Assembly (NCBI GenBank): GCA_026985755.1
Contig: JALSPX010000121.1
Span: 1 to 12,655 of the forward strand
Length of the DNA: 12,655 nucleotides
Source: Sulfurovum sp.
Lineage (GTDB): Bacteria; Campylobacterota; Campylobacteria; Campylobacterales; Sulfurovaceae
Reading direction: 5' to 3'
Notes under the pieces: generated by a model
Database searches by the model: none
What the model saw: only the letters and a program-made list of their open reading frames with translations
Told to the model about the DNA's origin: nothing
Position numbers and translations under genes: made by a program
In this document: piece by piece, positions 1 through 6,616 of the stretch
Numbering within the stretch: the first letter of the stretch is position 1
How the letters are laid out: every line of letters starts with the position of its first letter

Positions 1-585
1 AATACTCAGTACCAAATCTTTCTCTTTTTTACCTCCACCTACAGCACCACTATCATGTCCGCCATGTCCTGCATCAATCACTATCAATTCATCTTGATGT
101 GATCTATAGTTTACACTAGCACGACTTCTCTCTTTTGCAATCACTGGTATCTCATGATGTTTCGCGTAAGCTCTATCTTTTATCACAATATTTAATCTAG
201 GTTTTGTATGTCCTGATAGAGCACTATTTTTAGGTAAAGGAATATGATATTCCTTCTCAGTCAAAATAGGTTTATAGGGTGTACAATGGTAGGGTTTATC
301 ACTTTTTATTACGACACGAACTGTATTTTTCTTATATTGTGCAATCTTATAATTTTCATGATTTGGAAATATATTTGCATGAAATAAACGTGTTTGCTTA
401 AAATCAAACACCTTTCTATATGGTTTTGTGAGCGTAAAAGATTGAATATCACTTTTTTTACATTTTTTTGTAAATTCTAAACGCAGTTCACCTTTTACAA
501 TTTCGACATTTTTCACTTCATTGACTGCAGCAAAAAGAGATGTAATACTCAAAAAGAAAAAGAGAAAAAATTTGAAAGCTTGCAC
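1..585 (-). CDS. N-acetylmuramoyl-L-alanine amidase (Amidase_3), 5' part only
   Basis: Periplasmic enzyme that cuts the amide bond between muramic acid and the stem peptide, separating daughter cells. The first 195 residues are present and the gene runs off the left edge. Residues 1-20 are a signal peptide (basic start, FFLFFFLSITSLFA core). Residues about 25-105 look like an AMIN-type beta domain that targets peptidoglycan or the septum. The Amidase_3 domain begins near residue 165 with LIVIDAGHGGHDSGA, where H174 is the first zinc ligand and E188 in KKEKDL the second; the third lies outside. The GTG at 585 is chosen because no ATG is in frame, the signal peptide starts there, and it lies 1 base after the fabX-like stop. 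A GGGGA about 11 bases upstream is a usable but distant ribosome site. It is the likely target of the FtsEX/EnvC-like system encoded in the same window. Confidence 0.9.
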   Translation of the reverse strand, partial: MQAFKFFLFFFLSITSLFAAVNEVKNVEIVKGELRLEFTKKCKKSDIQSFTLTKPYRKVFDFKQTRLFHANIFPNHENYKIAQYKKNTVRVVIKSDKPYHCTPYKPILTEKEYHIPLPKNSALSGHTKPRLNIVIKDRAYAKHHEIPVIAKERSRASVNYRSHQDELIVIDAGHGGHDSGAVGGGKKEKDLVLSI

Positions 586-586
586 T

Positions 587-1690
587 CTAATTTTCTTCCC
601 CGTTCATCAATTTATCCATGAGTTCTTTAACGGTAATAATCTCTTGCAGCCGATATCCGTTGGCACCTGTAAAAAACAATCCCGACTCAGCAATTCCATC
701 ATAGGCATCAGAGAGTCTATCTGCTATACAATACCCTACTATTTTGGCTTCTTCACCACGGTTACATGGTGCTACACAGTTAGAGATACAAGCCACTTTA
801 GGGGCTGTACCTTTTTCTATGTCTTCATGTAACTGTGTTCTTACACCACGTGCAGGGTAACCCACTGGAGATTTAAAGAGCTTGATATCATCTGCTGTTG
901 CACCAATAATAATATCTTTCATCACTTGAGAAGCATCACACTCTACCGTACCGATGAAACGTGTACCCATTTGTACCCCATCAGCACCTATTTCCATCAT
1001 CTTCACAATATCGTTGTGATCCCATACTCCACCTGCAGCAATAATAGGCATAGAGCCCCAATTTTTGGCTTCTTCAACCACTGGACCTAAAATATTTTCA
1101 AGTTGATTCTCTTCCATAAAACACTCATCGTACTTAAAACCTTGGTGTCCCCCACTCAATGGTCCTTCTACGATAACAGCATCTGGCAATCTATTATGCG
1201 TTTTTTTCCAACGACGACATAAAATACGTAATGCTTTTGCAGTAGAGACTATAGGTACAAGTGCAACATCTGGATAATCCTTCGTTGCTTCAGGCATCGT
1301 AAGGGGAAGCCCAGCACCCGTAATAATAATATTGGCTCCTGCTTTACAAGCATCTTCTACGACACGGTTATATTCGCTTTGTGCATAAAGCACATTGGCG
1401 GCCAAAGGTGCATCACCACAAATTTCTCTAGCATTGTCAAATATTTTTTGCAGTGCTTCATAAGAGTAAAAATTGATCGCATCTAAAGGACGTTCATCTT
1501 TCCCCACAGTTTTTCCTGCATAGGCTCTATTTTTATAGACCCCAGTACCTACTGCAGATATAACACCTAGACCACCCTCTTTAGAGACAGTACCGGCAAG
1601 CTGATCCCAGGAGATACCGACACCCATTCCCCCTTGAATAATAGGTTTCTCAATAGTATACTTGCCAATTTTAAAAGATTTAAATTCCAT
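587..1690 (-). CDS. fabX: FabX-like flavin oxidoreductase (nitronate monooxygenase family)
   Basis: FMN-dependent TIM-barrel enzyme of the nitronate monooxygenase/FabK superfamily, 367 residues. Visible motifs: GGMGVGIS (20-27), GGLGVISAVGTG (39-50), ITGAGLP (123-129), VEGPLSGGHQGF (174-185), IIAAGGVWD (216-224) and GADGVQMGTRF (235-245), the last forming the FMN phosphate site. A C-terminal cysteine group, C301, C305, C309 and C321, is typical of family members with an iron-sulfur cluster. Helicobacter pylori FabX (HP0773), from the same gene neighbourhood, is a flavin and [4Fe-4S] enzyme that dehydrogenates and isomerises decanoyl-ACP to start unsaturated fatty acid synthesis; I recall H182 as its key His, the number of the GGHQG histidine here. 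Automatic annotation would probably say 2-nitropropane dioxygenase. The ATG shares one base with the tyrS stop, implying translational coupling. Confidence 0.8.
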   Translation of the reverse strand: MEFKSFKIGKYTIEKPIIQGGMGVGISWDQLAGTVSKEGGLGVISAVGTGVYKNRAYAGKTVGKDERPLDAINFYSYEALQKIFDNAREICGDAPLAANVLYAQSEYNRVVEDACKAGANIIITGAGLPLTMPEATKDYPDVALVPIVSTAKALRILCRRWKKTHNRLPDAVIVEGPLSGGHQGFKYDECFMEENQLENILGPVVEEAKNWGSMPIIAAGGVWDHNDIVKMMEIGADGVQMGTRFIGTVECDASQVMKDIIIGATADDIKLFKSPVGYPARGVRTQLHEDIEKGTAPKVACISNCVAPCNRGEEAKIVGYCIADRLSDAYDGIAESGLFFTGANGYRLQEIITVKELMDKLMNGEEN

Positions 1691-2889
1691 TACTTTACCT
1701 TCACTTTTGCAAATCTTTTTTTACCTACTTGCAAAATATATTCACCCAAAGAGAGATTAAGTTTTTCGTCACTTATTTTCTCTTGATCAATACGCACAGC
1801 ATTTTGCTTGATGTCACGTCTAGCTTGAGAGGTTGAGGGTTCAAGTCCAGCATCTACAAGTGCTTGACATATCCAAATACCTTCTGACATTTCAAACTCA
1901 GCCATCTGCGTAGGAATATTTTTTGCTTTAAATACAGAGTTAAACTCCTCTTTAGCTAGTGTAGCCAACTCTTCATTATAAAACCTTGTGGTTATCTCTA
2001 ACGCAAGGTTTTCTTTGGCTGTTTTAGGATGAACGGTGCGAGATGCTACATCTTCTTTGAGCTGTGCTATTTCAGAAAGAGATTTTCCACTCAACAGTTC
2101 ATAATACCGCCACATCAACGCATCTGAAATCGAGAGTACTTTCCCATAAATATCTTTAGGCGCTTCTGTCACACCAATGTAGTTCCCTAAAGATTTACTC
2201 ATCTTTTGAACCCCATCTAGTCCCTCTAAGATAGGCATCATTAGTACTGCTTGTTGTTTCTTCACCTCATAGGCTTTTTGAAGTTGTCTTCCCATAAGTA
2301 GATTAAACTTCTGGTCAGTCCCACCTATCTCTATATCACTTTTGAGATGTACAGAATCATATCCTTGTAGCAGTGGGTACATAAACTCACTCACAGCAAT
2401 AGGTGTATTGGAAGCATAACGTTTAGAAAAATCATCACGCTCAAGCATACGAGCCACGGTAAGGTTAGATGCCAATTGTAACATCCCCGCCGCACCTAGT
2501 TTTTCTAGCCATTCGTTATTATAGACAATATCGGTCTTAGATTCATCCAATATCTTAAATGCCTGCTGGGTATAAGAGGTGATGTTTTTTACAATATCTT
2601 CTTTGGTCAATACTTTACGTGTCGCACTTTTTCCTGTTGGATCACCAATCATAGCAGTAAAATCTCCAATTAAAAACTGCACACGTCCACCAAATTTTTG
2701 AAAAGTTGCAAGTTTTTGAAGCAGTACGGTATGTCCAAGATGCAAATCAGGTGCAGTAGGGTCAAAACCCGCCTTGACTGTATAGGTCGTACCATCTTCA
2801 TAGTATTTTGTCACAAGCTTCTCTATACGCTCTATATCTATGATTTCTGCTGTACCTCTAACTATCTCTTCTAATGCTTCTTGTATCAT
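1690..2889 (-). CDS. tyrS: tyrosyl-tRNA synthetase
   Basis: Class I aminoacyl-tRNA synthetase that charges tRNA-Tyr with tyrosine in the cytosol. 399 residues. The Rossmann catalytic domain shows GFDPTAPDLHLGH (41-53), where HLGH is the HIGH signature, then the tRNA-Tyr/Trp-type segment IGGTDQKFN (188-196), and KMSKS at 229-233. Having KMSKS rather than KFGKT, it belongs to the TyrZ-like group of bacterial TyrRS rather than the E. coli TyrS group. Residues about 340-399 form an S4 RNA-binding domain (PSTSQARRDIKQNAVRID...). It starts 15 bases after spoT with GAGG and AAGAG purine runs upstream of the ATG, so it is read from the same transcript. Confidence 0.97.
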   Translation of the reverse strand: MIQEALEEIVRGTAEIIDIERIEKLVTKYYEDGTTYTVKAGFDPTAPDLHLGHTVLLQKLATFQKFGGRVQFLIGDFTAMIGDPTGKSATRKVLTKEDIVKNITSYTQQAFKILDESKTDIVYNNEWLEKLGAAGMLQLASNLTVARMLERDDFSKRYASNTPIAVSEFMYPLLQGYDSVHLKSDIEIGGTDQKFNLLMGRQLQKAYEVKKQQAVLMMPILEGLDGVQKMSKSLGNYIGVTEAPKDIYGKVLSISDALMWRYYELLSGKSLSEIAQLKEDVASRTVHPKTAKENLALEITTRFYNEELATLAKEEFNSVFKAKNIPTQMAEFEMSEGIWICQALVDAGLEPSTSQARRDIKQNAVRIDQEKISDEKLNLSLGEYILQVGKKRFAKVKVK

Positions 2890-2904
2890 AACTCTTATTA
2901 TCCT

Positions 2905-5058
2905 CTATTTATTGTATGCGTCATCTAAGCTTATTATTTCTATAAGCTTAAATTTTTGAGAAATTTTTTCAAAAAGTAATGTCTTTTTCACTTCATCACT
3001 TTCGACATCTATTTGACAGTATTCTGCCTTGTCCGAACTTTGTATACCAAGTTCTATACTCATAACATTTAAGTTTAATTCATTCAATTTTGTCAAAAGT
3101 TCTGCAAGCACACCTTTTTTATTTTGTAAACTAATAGTCAGCCTATAACGTGACATTTTTTTACCTGACCAATGAACAAAAATCATAGATTCACCAGTAC
3201 TAATATCGGTATAGGCGTGCTTACATAATTTATGGTGTATAATAGCCTTACTGTCCTTATAAAAAGCAACAATTTGATCTCCAACTTTAGGATGACAACA
3301 ATAATCAAACTCTACCCCATCTAAATGTCTATTAGTAAAAAAGGTCAAATGCTCCAATGTTTTGGTTGTAGGCTTCTTATATCCTTTTTTTAAAAATTCC
3401 CAAAAACGTTTTTCTTTTGTTCCCATATACGCTGCAACCTGATGAATCACCTCTTTAAAATAGTCCAATTGTGTTGGAAGCTTGTAGATTGAATCTTGTA
3501 AATCAAGTGTTTGTATCAACGTTTTCACAGAAGCAAAATCCTGATTAAATAGCGTAGCAAGAATATTATAAGCACTTAAAGTATCTGTTTCTTTAAGACG
3601 CGCACGACATGCTGAACGTATCCCATCACGTGCCTTGGATGTTTTCACAGTATCTACCCAAGAACAATGTAAATGTAATGTATCATCTTTTATAATATTT
3701 ACAATATCACCATTTTTCAACACAGTAAGTAGTGAAGCATTATGTTTATTCACTAATGCATCCACTGCATTACTTCCTACTTCAGAATGTATCGCATAAG
3801 CAAAATCTAAAGCAGTTGAACCTTTAGGTAAGGTATAATAATCTCCTTTAGGTGAAAAAACCGTGATATCTTCAGAAAATAGATCAGATTTGGCGAGTTC
3901 ATAAAACTCTTCTACAGATTCATTTTGATAATGCAAAGACTCCAGCCATGCCAAATTCACACTATTGCCGCCACTCTTGTATTTCCAATGTGCTGCAACA
4001 CCATACTCTGCAAGTCTGTGCATCTCCTCCGTTCGTATCTGTGCTTCAAGTATCCCCTCTTCACTAAAAAGTGTCGTGTGAATAGTCTTATATCCATTCT
4101 CTTTGGGTACAGATATATAATCTTTAAAACGGGATATCAGTGGCGTAAAGCTTAAGTGCATTAATCCCAATACCCTATAACATTCTATAGGCTCTTGTAC
4201 AATAATTCTTATCGCCAAAAGATCAAGTACTTCTTCAATACTTACTCCTTTACGATGCATTTTCATATAAATAGAGTAGTAATGTTTCACCCTTCCAAAT
4301 ATCTCAAATTCATCTTCATCAAAACCATTTTGAACCATTGCTTTTTTAACTTTATGTATAAAATTATTGAGTTTAAATTGTAGATTCTGCGCATTACTTT
4401 GTATATAACTATCAATCATTGCATAGTCCTCTGGATAGATATAGTAAAAGCTCAAATCTTCCAAATGATTTTTGAGTTTAGCGATACCCAGTCTATGTGC
4501 TATAGGAGCATATACCACTAATGTCTCTTCGGCAATACGCTTTTGCTTCTCTTTTTTAAGTGCATCAAGGGTTAGCATATTATGTAACCTATCACAAAGT
4601 TTAATCACCAAAACCCGTACATCTGCAACAGAAGCAATCAACATTTTTCTAAAAGTCAATGCAGAGTTGATAAGCCGTTCATCCGAATCAGAGGAAATAA
4701 GTTCTTCATCACGAATCTGTACAATTTTGGTCAAACCCTCAACCATATGGGCTACATCGTCACCAAAATTTTGTTTAAGGTCTTCAATATCAAAAGAAGT
4801 ATCTTCTACTACATCATGCAGTAAAGCTGCTTGAACCATAGTCTCATCACCCGAGAAGTATGCAGTCAATGCTGCAACTAGTATAGGGTGCACAATATAG
4901 GGTTCGCCACTTTTTCTAAATTGTCCATCATGTGCAGTAAGAGAAAGATCTAATGCTTCTAATGTGCTAGTTTGAGGATGAGGTAATTGTTCCCTAAGAA
5001 GCGCTTTGGCTCCTTCAATCGTATTTGTTTTTTGGACCCTAGCTAAAAAAGCATCCAA
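2905..5058 (-). CDS. spoT: bifunctional (p)ppGpp synthetase/hydrolase SpoT (RelA/SpoT homolog)
   Basis: Makes and degrades the stringent-response alarmone ppGpp in the cytosol. 717 residues, full family length. The HD hydrolase domain keeps its metal ligands: H57 in IVHP, H81-D82 in LLHDVVEDT and D156 in CDRLHN, so hydrolase activity is expected. The synthetase domain shows GRVKHYYSIY (255-264), LDLLAIRII (278-286, with the conserved Asp), RFKDYISVPKENGY (310-323) and EAQIRT (338-343) with the catalytic Glu. A TGS domain follows at about 396-458 (LKNGD at 447-451), then a Cys/His region with C587-C588, H609 and C612, and an ACT domain at about 636-715. Campylobacterota usually carry a single SpoT doing both reactions. 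The start is TTG at 5058, 6 bases after rpoZ; no ATG lies in frame after the rpoZ stop, and GAAGG in the rpoZ end is the only Shine-Dalgarno candidate. Confidence 0.97.
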   Translation of the reverse strand: MDAFLARVQKTNTIEGAKALLREQLPHPQTSTLEALDLSLTAHDGQFRKSGEPYIVHPILVAALTAYFSGDETMVQAALLHDVVEDTSFDIEDLKQNFGDDVAHMVEGLTKIVQIRDEELISSDSDERLINSALTFRKMLIASVADVRVLVIKLCDRLHNMLTLDALKKEKQKRIAEETLVVYAPIAHRLGIAKLKNHLEDLSFYYIYPEDYAMIDSYIQSNAQNLQFKLNNFIHKVKKAMVQNGFDEDEFEIFGRVKHYYSIYMKMHRKGVSIEEVLDLLAIRIIVQEPIECYRVLGLMHLSFTPLISRFKDYISVPKENGYKTIHTTLFSEEGILEAQIRTEEMHRLAEYGVAAHWKYKSGGNSVNLAWLESLHYQNESVEEFYELAKSDLFSEDITVFSPKGDYYTLPKGSTALDFAYAIHSEVGSNAVDALVNKHNASLLTVLKNGDIVNIIKDDTLHLHCSWVDTVKTSKARDGIRSACRARLKETDTLSAYNILATLFNQDFASVKTLIQTLDLQDSIYKLPTQLDYFKEVIHQVAAYMGTKEKRFWEFLKKGYKKPTTKTLEHLTFFTNRHLDGVEFDYCCHPKVGDQIVAFYKDSKAIIHHKLCKHAYTDISTGESMIFVHWSGKKMSRYRLTISLQNKKGVLAELLTKLNELNLNVMSIELGIQSSDKAEYCQIDVESDEVKKTLLFEKISQKFKLIEIISLDDAYNK

Positions 5059-5064
5059 AACATA

Positions 5065-5271
5065 TTAGCCTTCGAGACTTACAATTAATTTACCTTCAGC
5101 AATCTCTTGAAGTGCTACATCTGAATATTTCATACCTGAAATATCTATTTCAAGTAGTGAAGTCGCACCATTTGCAATCTCTTCTGCTCTTTTGCCTACG
5201 GCATTGGCTAAAAGATATTTATCGTAATCTACTTTTTCTAGTGCTTTCGCTGTTAATTCTTCTGTTCTCAT
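5065..5271 (-). CDS. rpoZ: DNA-directed RNA polymerase omega subunit
   Basis: Small subunit that aids folding and assembly of the beta' subunit. In many proteobacteria it forms part of a ppGpp-binding site, which suits its place directly before spoT. 68 residues, shorter than the 91 of E. coli but near the usual Campylobacterota size. Diagnostic stretch: YLLANAVGKRAEEIANG (residues 19-35), the omega helix with the conserved KRA, followed by the YSDVALQEIAEGKL segment (49-62). The ATG at 5271 has AAAGGA about 7 bases upstream. It begins 26 bases after the pyrH stop. Confidence 0.93.
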   Translation of the reverse strand: MRTEELTAKALEKVDYDKYLLANAVGKRAEEIANGATSLLEIDISGMKYSDVALQEIAEGKLIVSLEG

Positions 5272-5297
5272 CTTATTTCCTTTACTAAACGTCTAAC

Positions 5298-6005
5298 TTA
5301 TTTTACAATTGAGCACAAGGACATATTACCTTCAATAATTGAAAGTAAATTGCCTTTTTCAAACATGTTGCATACCACTATTGGTAAATCATTCTCTTTT
5401 GCCAAAGCAATAGATGTATCATCCATCACTTTTATATGATCAGTTAATGCCTGATCATAGCTTAAACTTTCAAGCTTGACTGCATCATCAAATTTATGAG
5501 GGTCTTTATCATATACGCCATCCACTTTTGTTGCCTTAATAAGCATTTGCGCTTCTATTTCAGATGCTCTTAGTGTGGCAGCCGTATCTGTAGTAAAGTA
5601 GGGATTTCCTGTACCTCCTGCAAAAACAACCACACGTCCTTTCTCCAAATGCCGTCTGGCACGACGTACAATAAAAGCTTCTCCTATCTCTTGCATATCT
5701 ATGGCAGATTGCAGTCTCGCTTGAAGTCCAGCATGTTCTAATGCCTCTTGGATAGCCACACCATTAATTACCGTTGCCAACATACCCATATAGTCACCAG
5801 AAGTTCTTTTGATAATCCCATCTGCAGCAGCAGATACACCACGTATAATATTCCCACCACCTACAACAACACCCACTTCTACACCAGCGTCTACAAGTGT
5901 TTTTATCTCACCAGCAATAAAGTTAAGAATTTGTGTATCTATTCCATAGCCTTCATCACCAGCCAAAGCTTCACCAGAAAATTTCACCAAAACACGTTTA
6001 ATCAA
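5298..6005 (-). CDS. pyrH: UMP kinase
   Basis: Phosphorylates UMP to UDP with ATP, the essential step feeding pyrimidine nucleotides into RNA, DNA and cell-wall precursors. 235 residues, a full-length amino-acid-kinase fold. Motifs: VLVKFSGEAL (5-14, phosphate-binding Lys), VGGGNIIRG (48-56), GDYMGMLATVING (70-82), FAGGTGNPYFTTDTAA (128-143, UMP site) and LIKATKVDGVYDKDP (155-169, ATP site). The start is TTG at 6005, since no ATG is near in frame and AAGG lies 6 bases upstream. A TATAAT box 27-32 bases upstream suggests that transcription can begin here, so the gene and its followers need not depend on the island for expression. Confidence 0.97.
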   Translation of the reverse strand: MIKRVLVKFSGEALAGDEGYGIDTQILNFIAGEIKTLVDAGVEVGVVVGGGNIIRGVSAAADGIIKRTSGDYMGMLATVINGVAIQEALEHAGLQARLQSAIDMQEIGEAFIVRRARRHLEKGRVVVFAGGTGNPYFTTDTAATLRASEIEAQMLIKATKVDGVYDKDPHKFDDAVKLESLSYDQALTDHIKVMDDTSIALAKENDLPIVVCNMFEKGNLLSIIEGNMSLCSIVK

Positions 6006-6031
6006 AGTAAGCCTTTTTATATAATTTCGCG

Positions 6032-6037
6032 ATTATA
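6032..6037 (-). promoter_or_regulatory. putative -10 box for pyrH-rpoZ-spoT-tyrS-fabX-amidase
   Basis: Perfect TATAAT on the minus strand. The predicted transcript start is near 6025, leaving a leader of about 20 bases carrying AAGG before the TTG start of pyrH. No convincing -35 element is seen 16-18 bases upstream. Weak or absent -35 boxes are usual for sigma-70-type promoters in Campylobacterota, so this does not count strongly against it. Confidence 0.55.
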
Positions 6038-6062
6038 TCTAAAGGTTGATTAGGAGGTGTTG

Positions 6063-6086
6063 AAATTAAATTTGTATCAACTTTAT
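6063..6086. repeat. displaced copy of the EnvC-like gene's 3' end (att-like, left copy)
   Basis: Matches 8572-8595 at 21 of 24 positions in direct orientation. The three differences are all transitions. Read on the minus strand it gives I-K-L-I-Q-I-stop, against T-K-L-I-R-I-stop at the real gene end. Together the copies bracket the island, as expected when an element integrates at a gene's 3' end and recreates it. Chance matching in AT-rich DNA is possible, but both copies sit at the exact edges of the island. Confidence 0.5.
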
Positions 6087-6140
6087 TATAGAGGCTTTAG
6101 AGGAGTCTGGTGATTTCTCAAAGAGAGTGCAAGCACAAGG

Positions 6141-6165
6141 TGATGCATTTTGAAAAAATGCATCA
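6141..6165. repeat. perfect 11-bp inverted repeat, 3-base loop
   Basis: TGATGCATTTT, GAA, AAAATGCATCA form a perfect hairpin. An overlapping alternative pairing, AGGTGAT at 6138-6144 with ATCACCT at 6169-6175, could extend or compete with it. Neither strand has a run of T directly after the stem, so it is not a standard intrinsic terminator. It may be an mRNA 3'-end stabiliser, part of a mobile-element end or a protein-binding site. Confidence 0.6.
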
Positions 6166-6263
6166 TGAATCACCTGATACCCTCGGTAAAAAGCTTAAAA
6201 AGTGCCACACAAAAGGAGGCTACCTACGATTATGTTCACATGACAGATAGGGTGCCTATGGTG

Positions 6264-6350
6264 CTAATCTCTAGAAAATTCATAAGCACCATATACAATA
6301 ACAGCTAACGCGATGCTTAATGCAATACCTAATGCAATAGTTTCCATCAT
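6264..6350 (-). CDS. 28-residue single-helix membrane microprotein
   Basis: Too short for routine gene finding. It begins METIALGIALSIALAVIVYG (after an extra Met) and ends with a polar AYEFSRD tail: one transmembrane helix filling most of the protein with a short charged C-terminus. Support for translation: a GGAGG ribosome site, and an ATGATG in which the upstream gene's TGA overlaps the first ATG, the classic arrangement for translational coupling. The second ATG (6347) has the better spacing, 7 bases from GGAGG against 4. Function unknown. Its pairing with the upstream two-helix protein suggests that they act together in the inner membrane. I cannot name a family with confidence. Confidence 0.75.
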   Translation of the reverse strand: MMETIALGIALSIALAVIVYGAYEFSRD

Positions 6351-6577
6351 AAGTCCTCCAAATCGTTTATTTTTTTATGTAAATGTTTCATAAGGAACAA
6401 AAATCCTAACGATAACAATATAATTCCAATAATCCCTATCCAAAACATTGTATATATTTCACCAGACAGATAGAGCTTGGAAGTGCTCGCTACTGTACCC
6501 ATAAGAGATGCCAATATAAATCCCATATAGACTTTAATAGCACCAATATACTCTTTTGCTTTGTCTAATTTACTCAT
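6347..6577 (-). CDS. small two-helix inner-membrane protein, unknown function
   Basis: 76 residues: a basic, charged N-terminus (MSKLDKAKEYIGAIKVY), a first hydrophobic segment at about 18-37, a second at about 43-63 (MFWIGIIGIILLSLGFLF), and a charged tail ending HKKINDLEDL. This predicts a helical hairpin with both ends in the cytoplasm. The N-terminal KxKEYIG.LK pattern and the KKI.(E/D)LEDL end resemble a widespread group of 70-80 residue uncharacterised proteobacterial proteins that I recall only as hypothetical. The ATG at 6577 has no Shine-Dalgarno sequence and lies 6 bases after a TATAAT box, so its mRNA is probably leaderless. It overlaps the microprotein start by 4 bases. A holin-like role beside a lysozyme gene is conceivable, but nothing shows it. 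Confidence 0.82.
   Translation of the reverse strand: MSKLDKAKEYIGAIKVYMGFILASLMGTVASTSKLYLSGEIYTMFWIGIIGIILLSLGFLFLMKHLHKKINDLEDL
6355..6359 (-). promoter_or_regulatory. ribosome binding site of the 28-residue microprotein
   Basis: GGAGG on the minus strand, inside the last codons (Glu-Asp) of the upstream 76-residue gene. It stands 4 bases from the first ATG and 7 from the second. It is the main evidence that the 28-codon frame is translated. Confidence 0.75.
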
Positions 6578-6583
6578 AAAATG

Positions 6584-6589
6584 ATTATA
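6584..6589 (-). promoter_or_regulatory. putative -10 box of the two-helix membrane protein; leaderless start
   Basis: Perfect TATAAT in the 39-base gap after the lysozyme-like gene. A poor -35 candidate, TTGTGT, stands at 6607-6612 with a 17-base spacer. The sixth base after the box is followed directly by the ATG at 6577, placing the expected transcript start on or next to the start codon. No ribosome site is present between them. Confidence 0.6.
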
Positions 6590-6616
6590 TCATAAATTAA
6601 TCATCGACACAAATCC

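Larger units (their letters stand above)
6038..6263. other. intergenic stretch downstream of the microprotein gene, no supported gene
   Basis: This stretch of just over 220 bases separates the island's last small gene from the pyrH promoter. It holds the 24-base copy of the EnvC-like gene's 3' end (6063-6086) and a long hairpin (6141-6165). On the minus strand a frame without a start codon, except a GTG, stays open for about 40 codons, from a TAA near 6195 to the TAA at 6068-6070, ending S-I-I-K-L-I-Q-I. I recognise no protein in it. No canonical terminator (stem plus U-run) follows the microprotein gene. The stretch could be decayed mobile DNA or an unrecognised structured RNA. Confidence 0.5.

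Noticed and set aside
521..832. Plus-strand ORFs such as 521-832, 4472-4834, 9053-9328 and 11790-12062
   Set aside because: All lie opposite well-identified minus-strand genes, with compositions expected of antisense shadows (for example the Ala/Ser-rich reading opposite the Lys/Arg-rich EnvC-like stretch).
5056..5063. ATG at 5063 as the spoT start
   Set aside because: It is out of frame with the conserved SpoT N-terminus and stops within seven codons. The TTG at 5058 is the in-frame start.
6141..6165. Intrinsic terminator after the microprotein gene
   Set aside because: The stem is strong but AT-rich, and no T-run follows on either strand.
6165..6308. 47-codon plus-strand ORF starting MNHLIPSVKS
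   Set aside because: It has no ribosome site, begins inside a hairpin, runs antisense to the better supported 28-residue gene and resembles no protein I know.
6347..6577. Holin of a lysis cassette
   Set aside because: The helical-hairpin topology fits, but similar small proteins are widespread without lysozymes and this gene has its own promoter. There is no direct sign of holin function, so it is kept as unknown.
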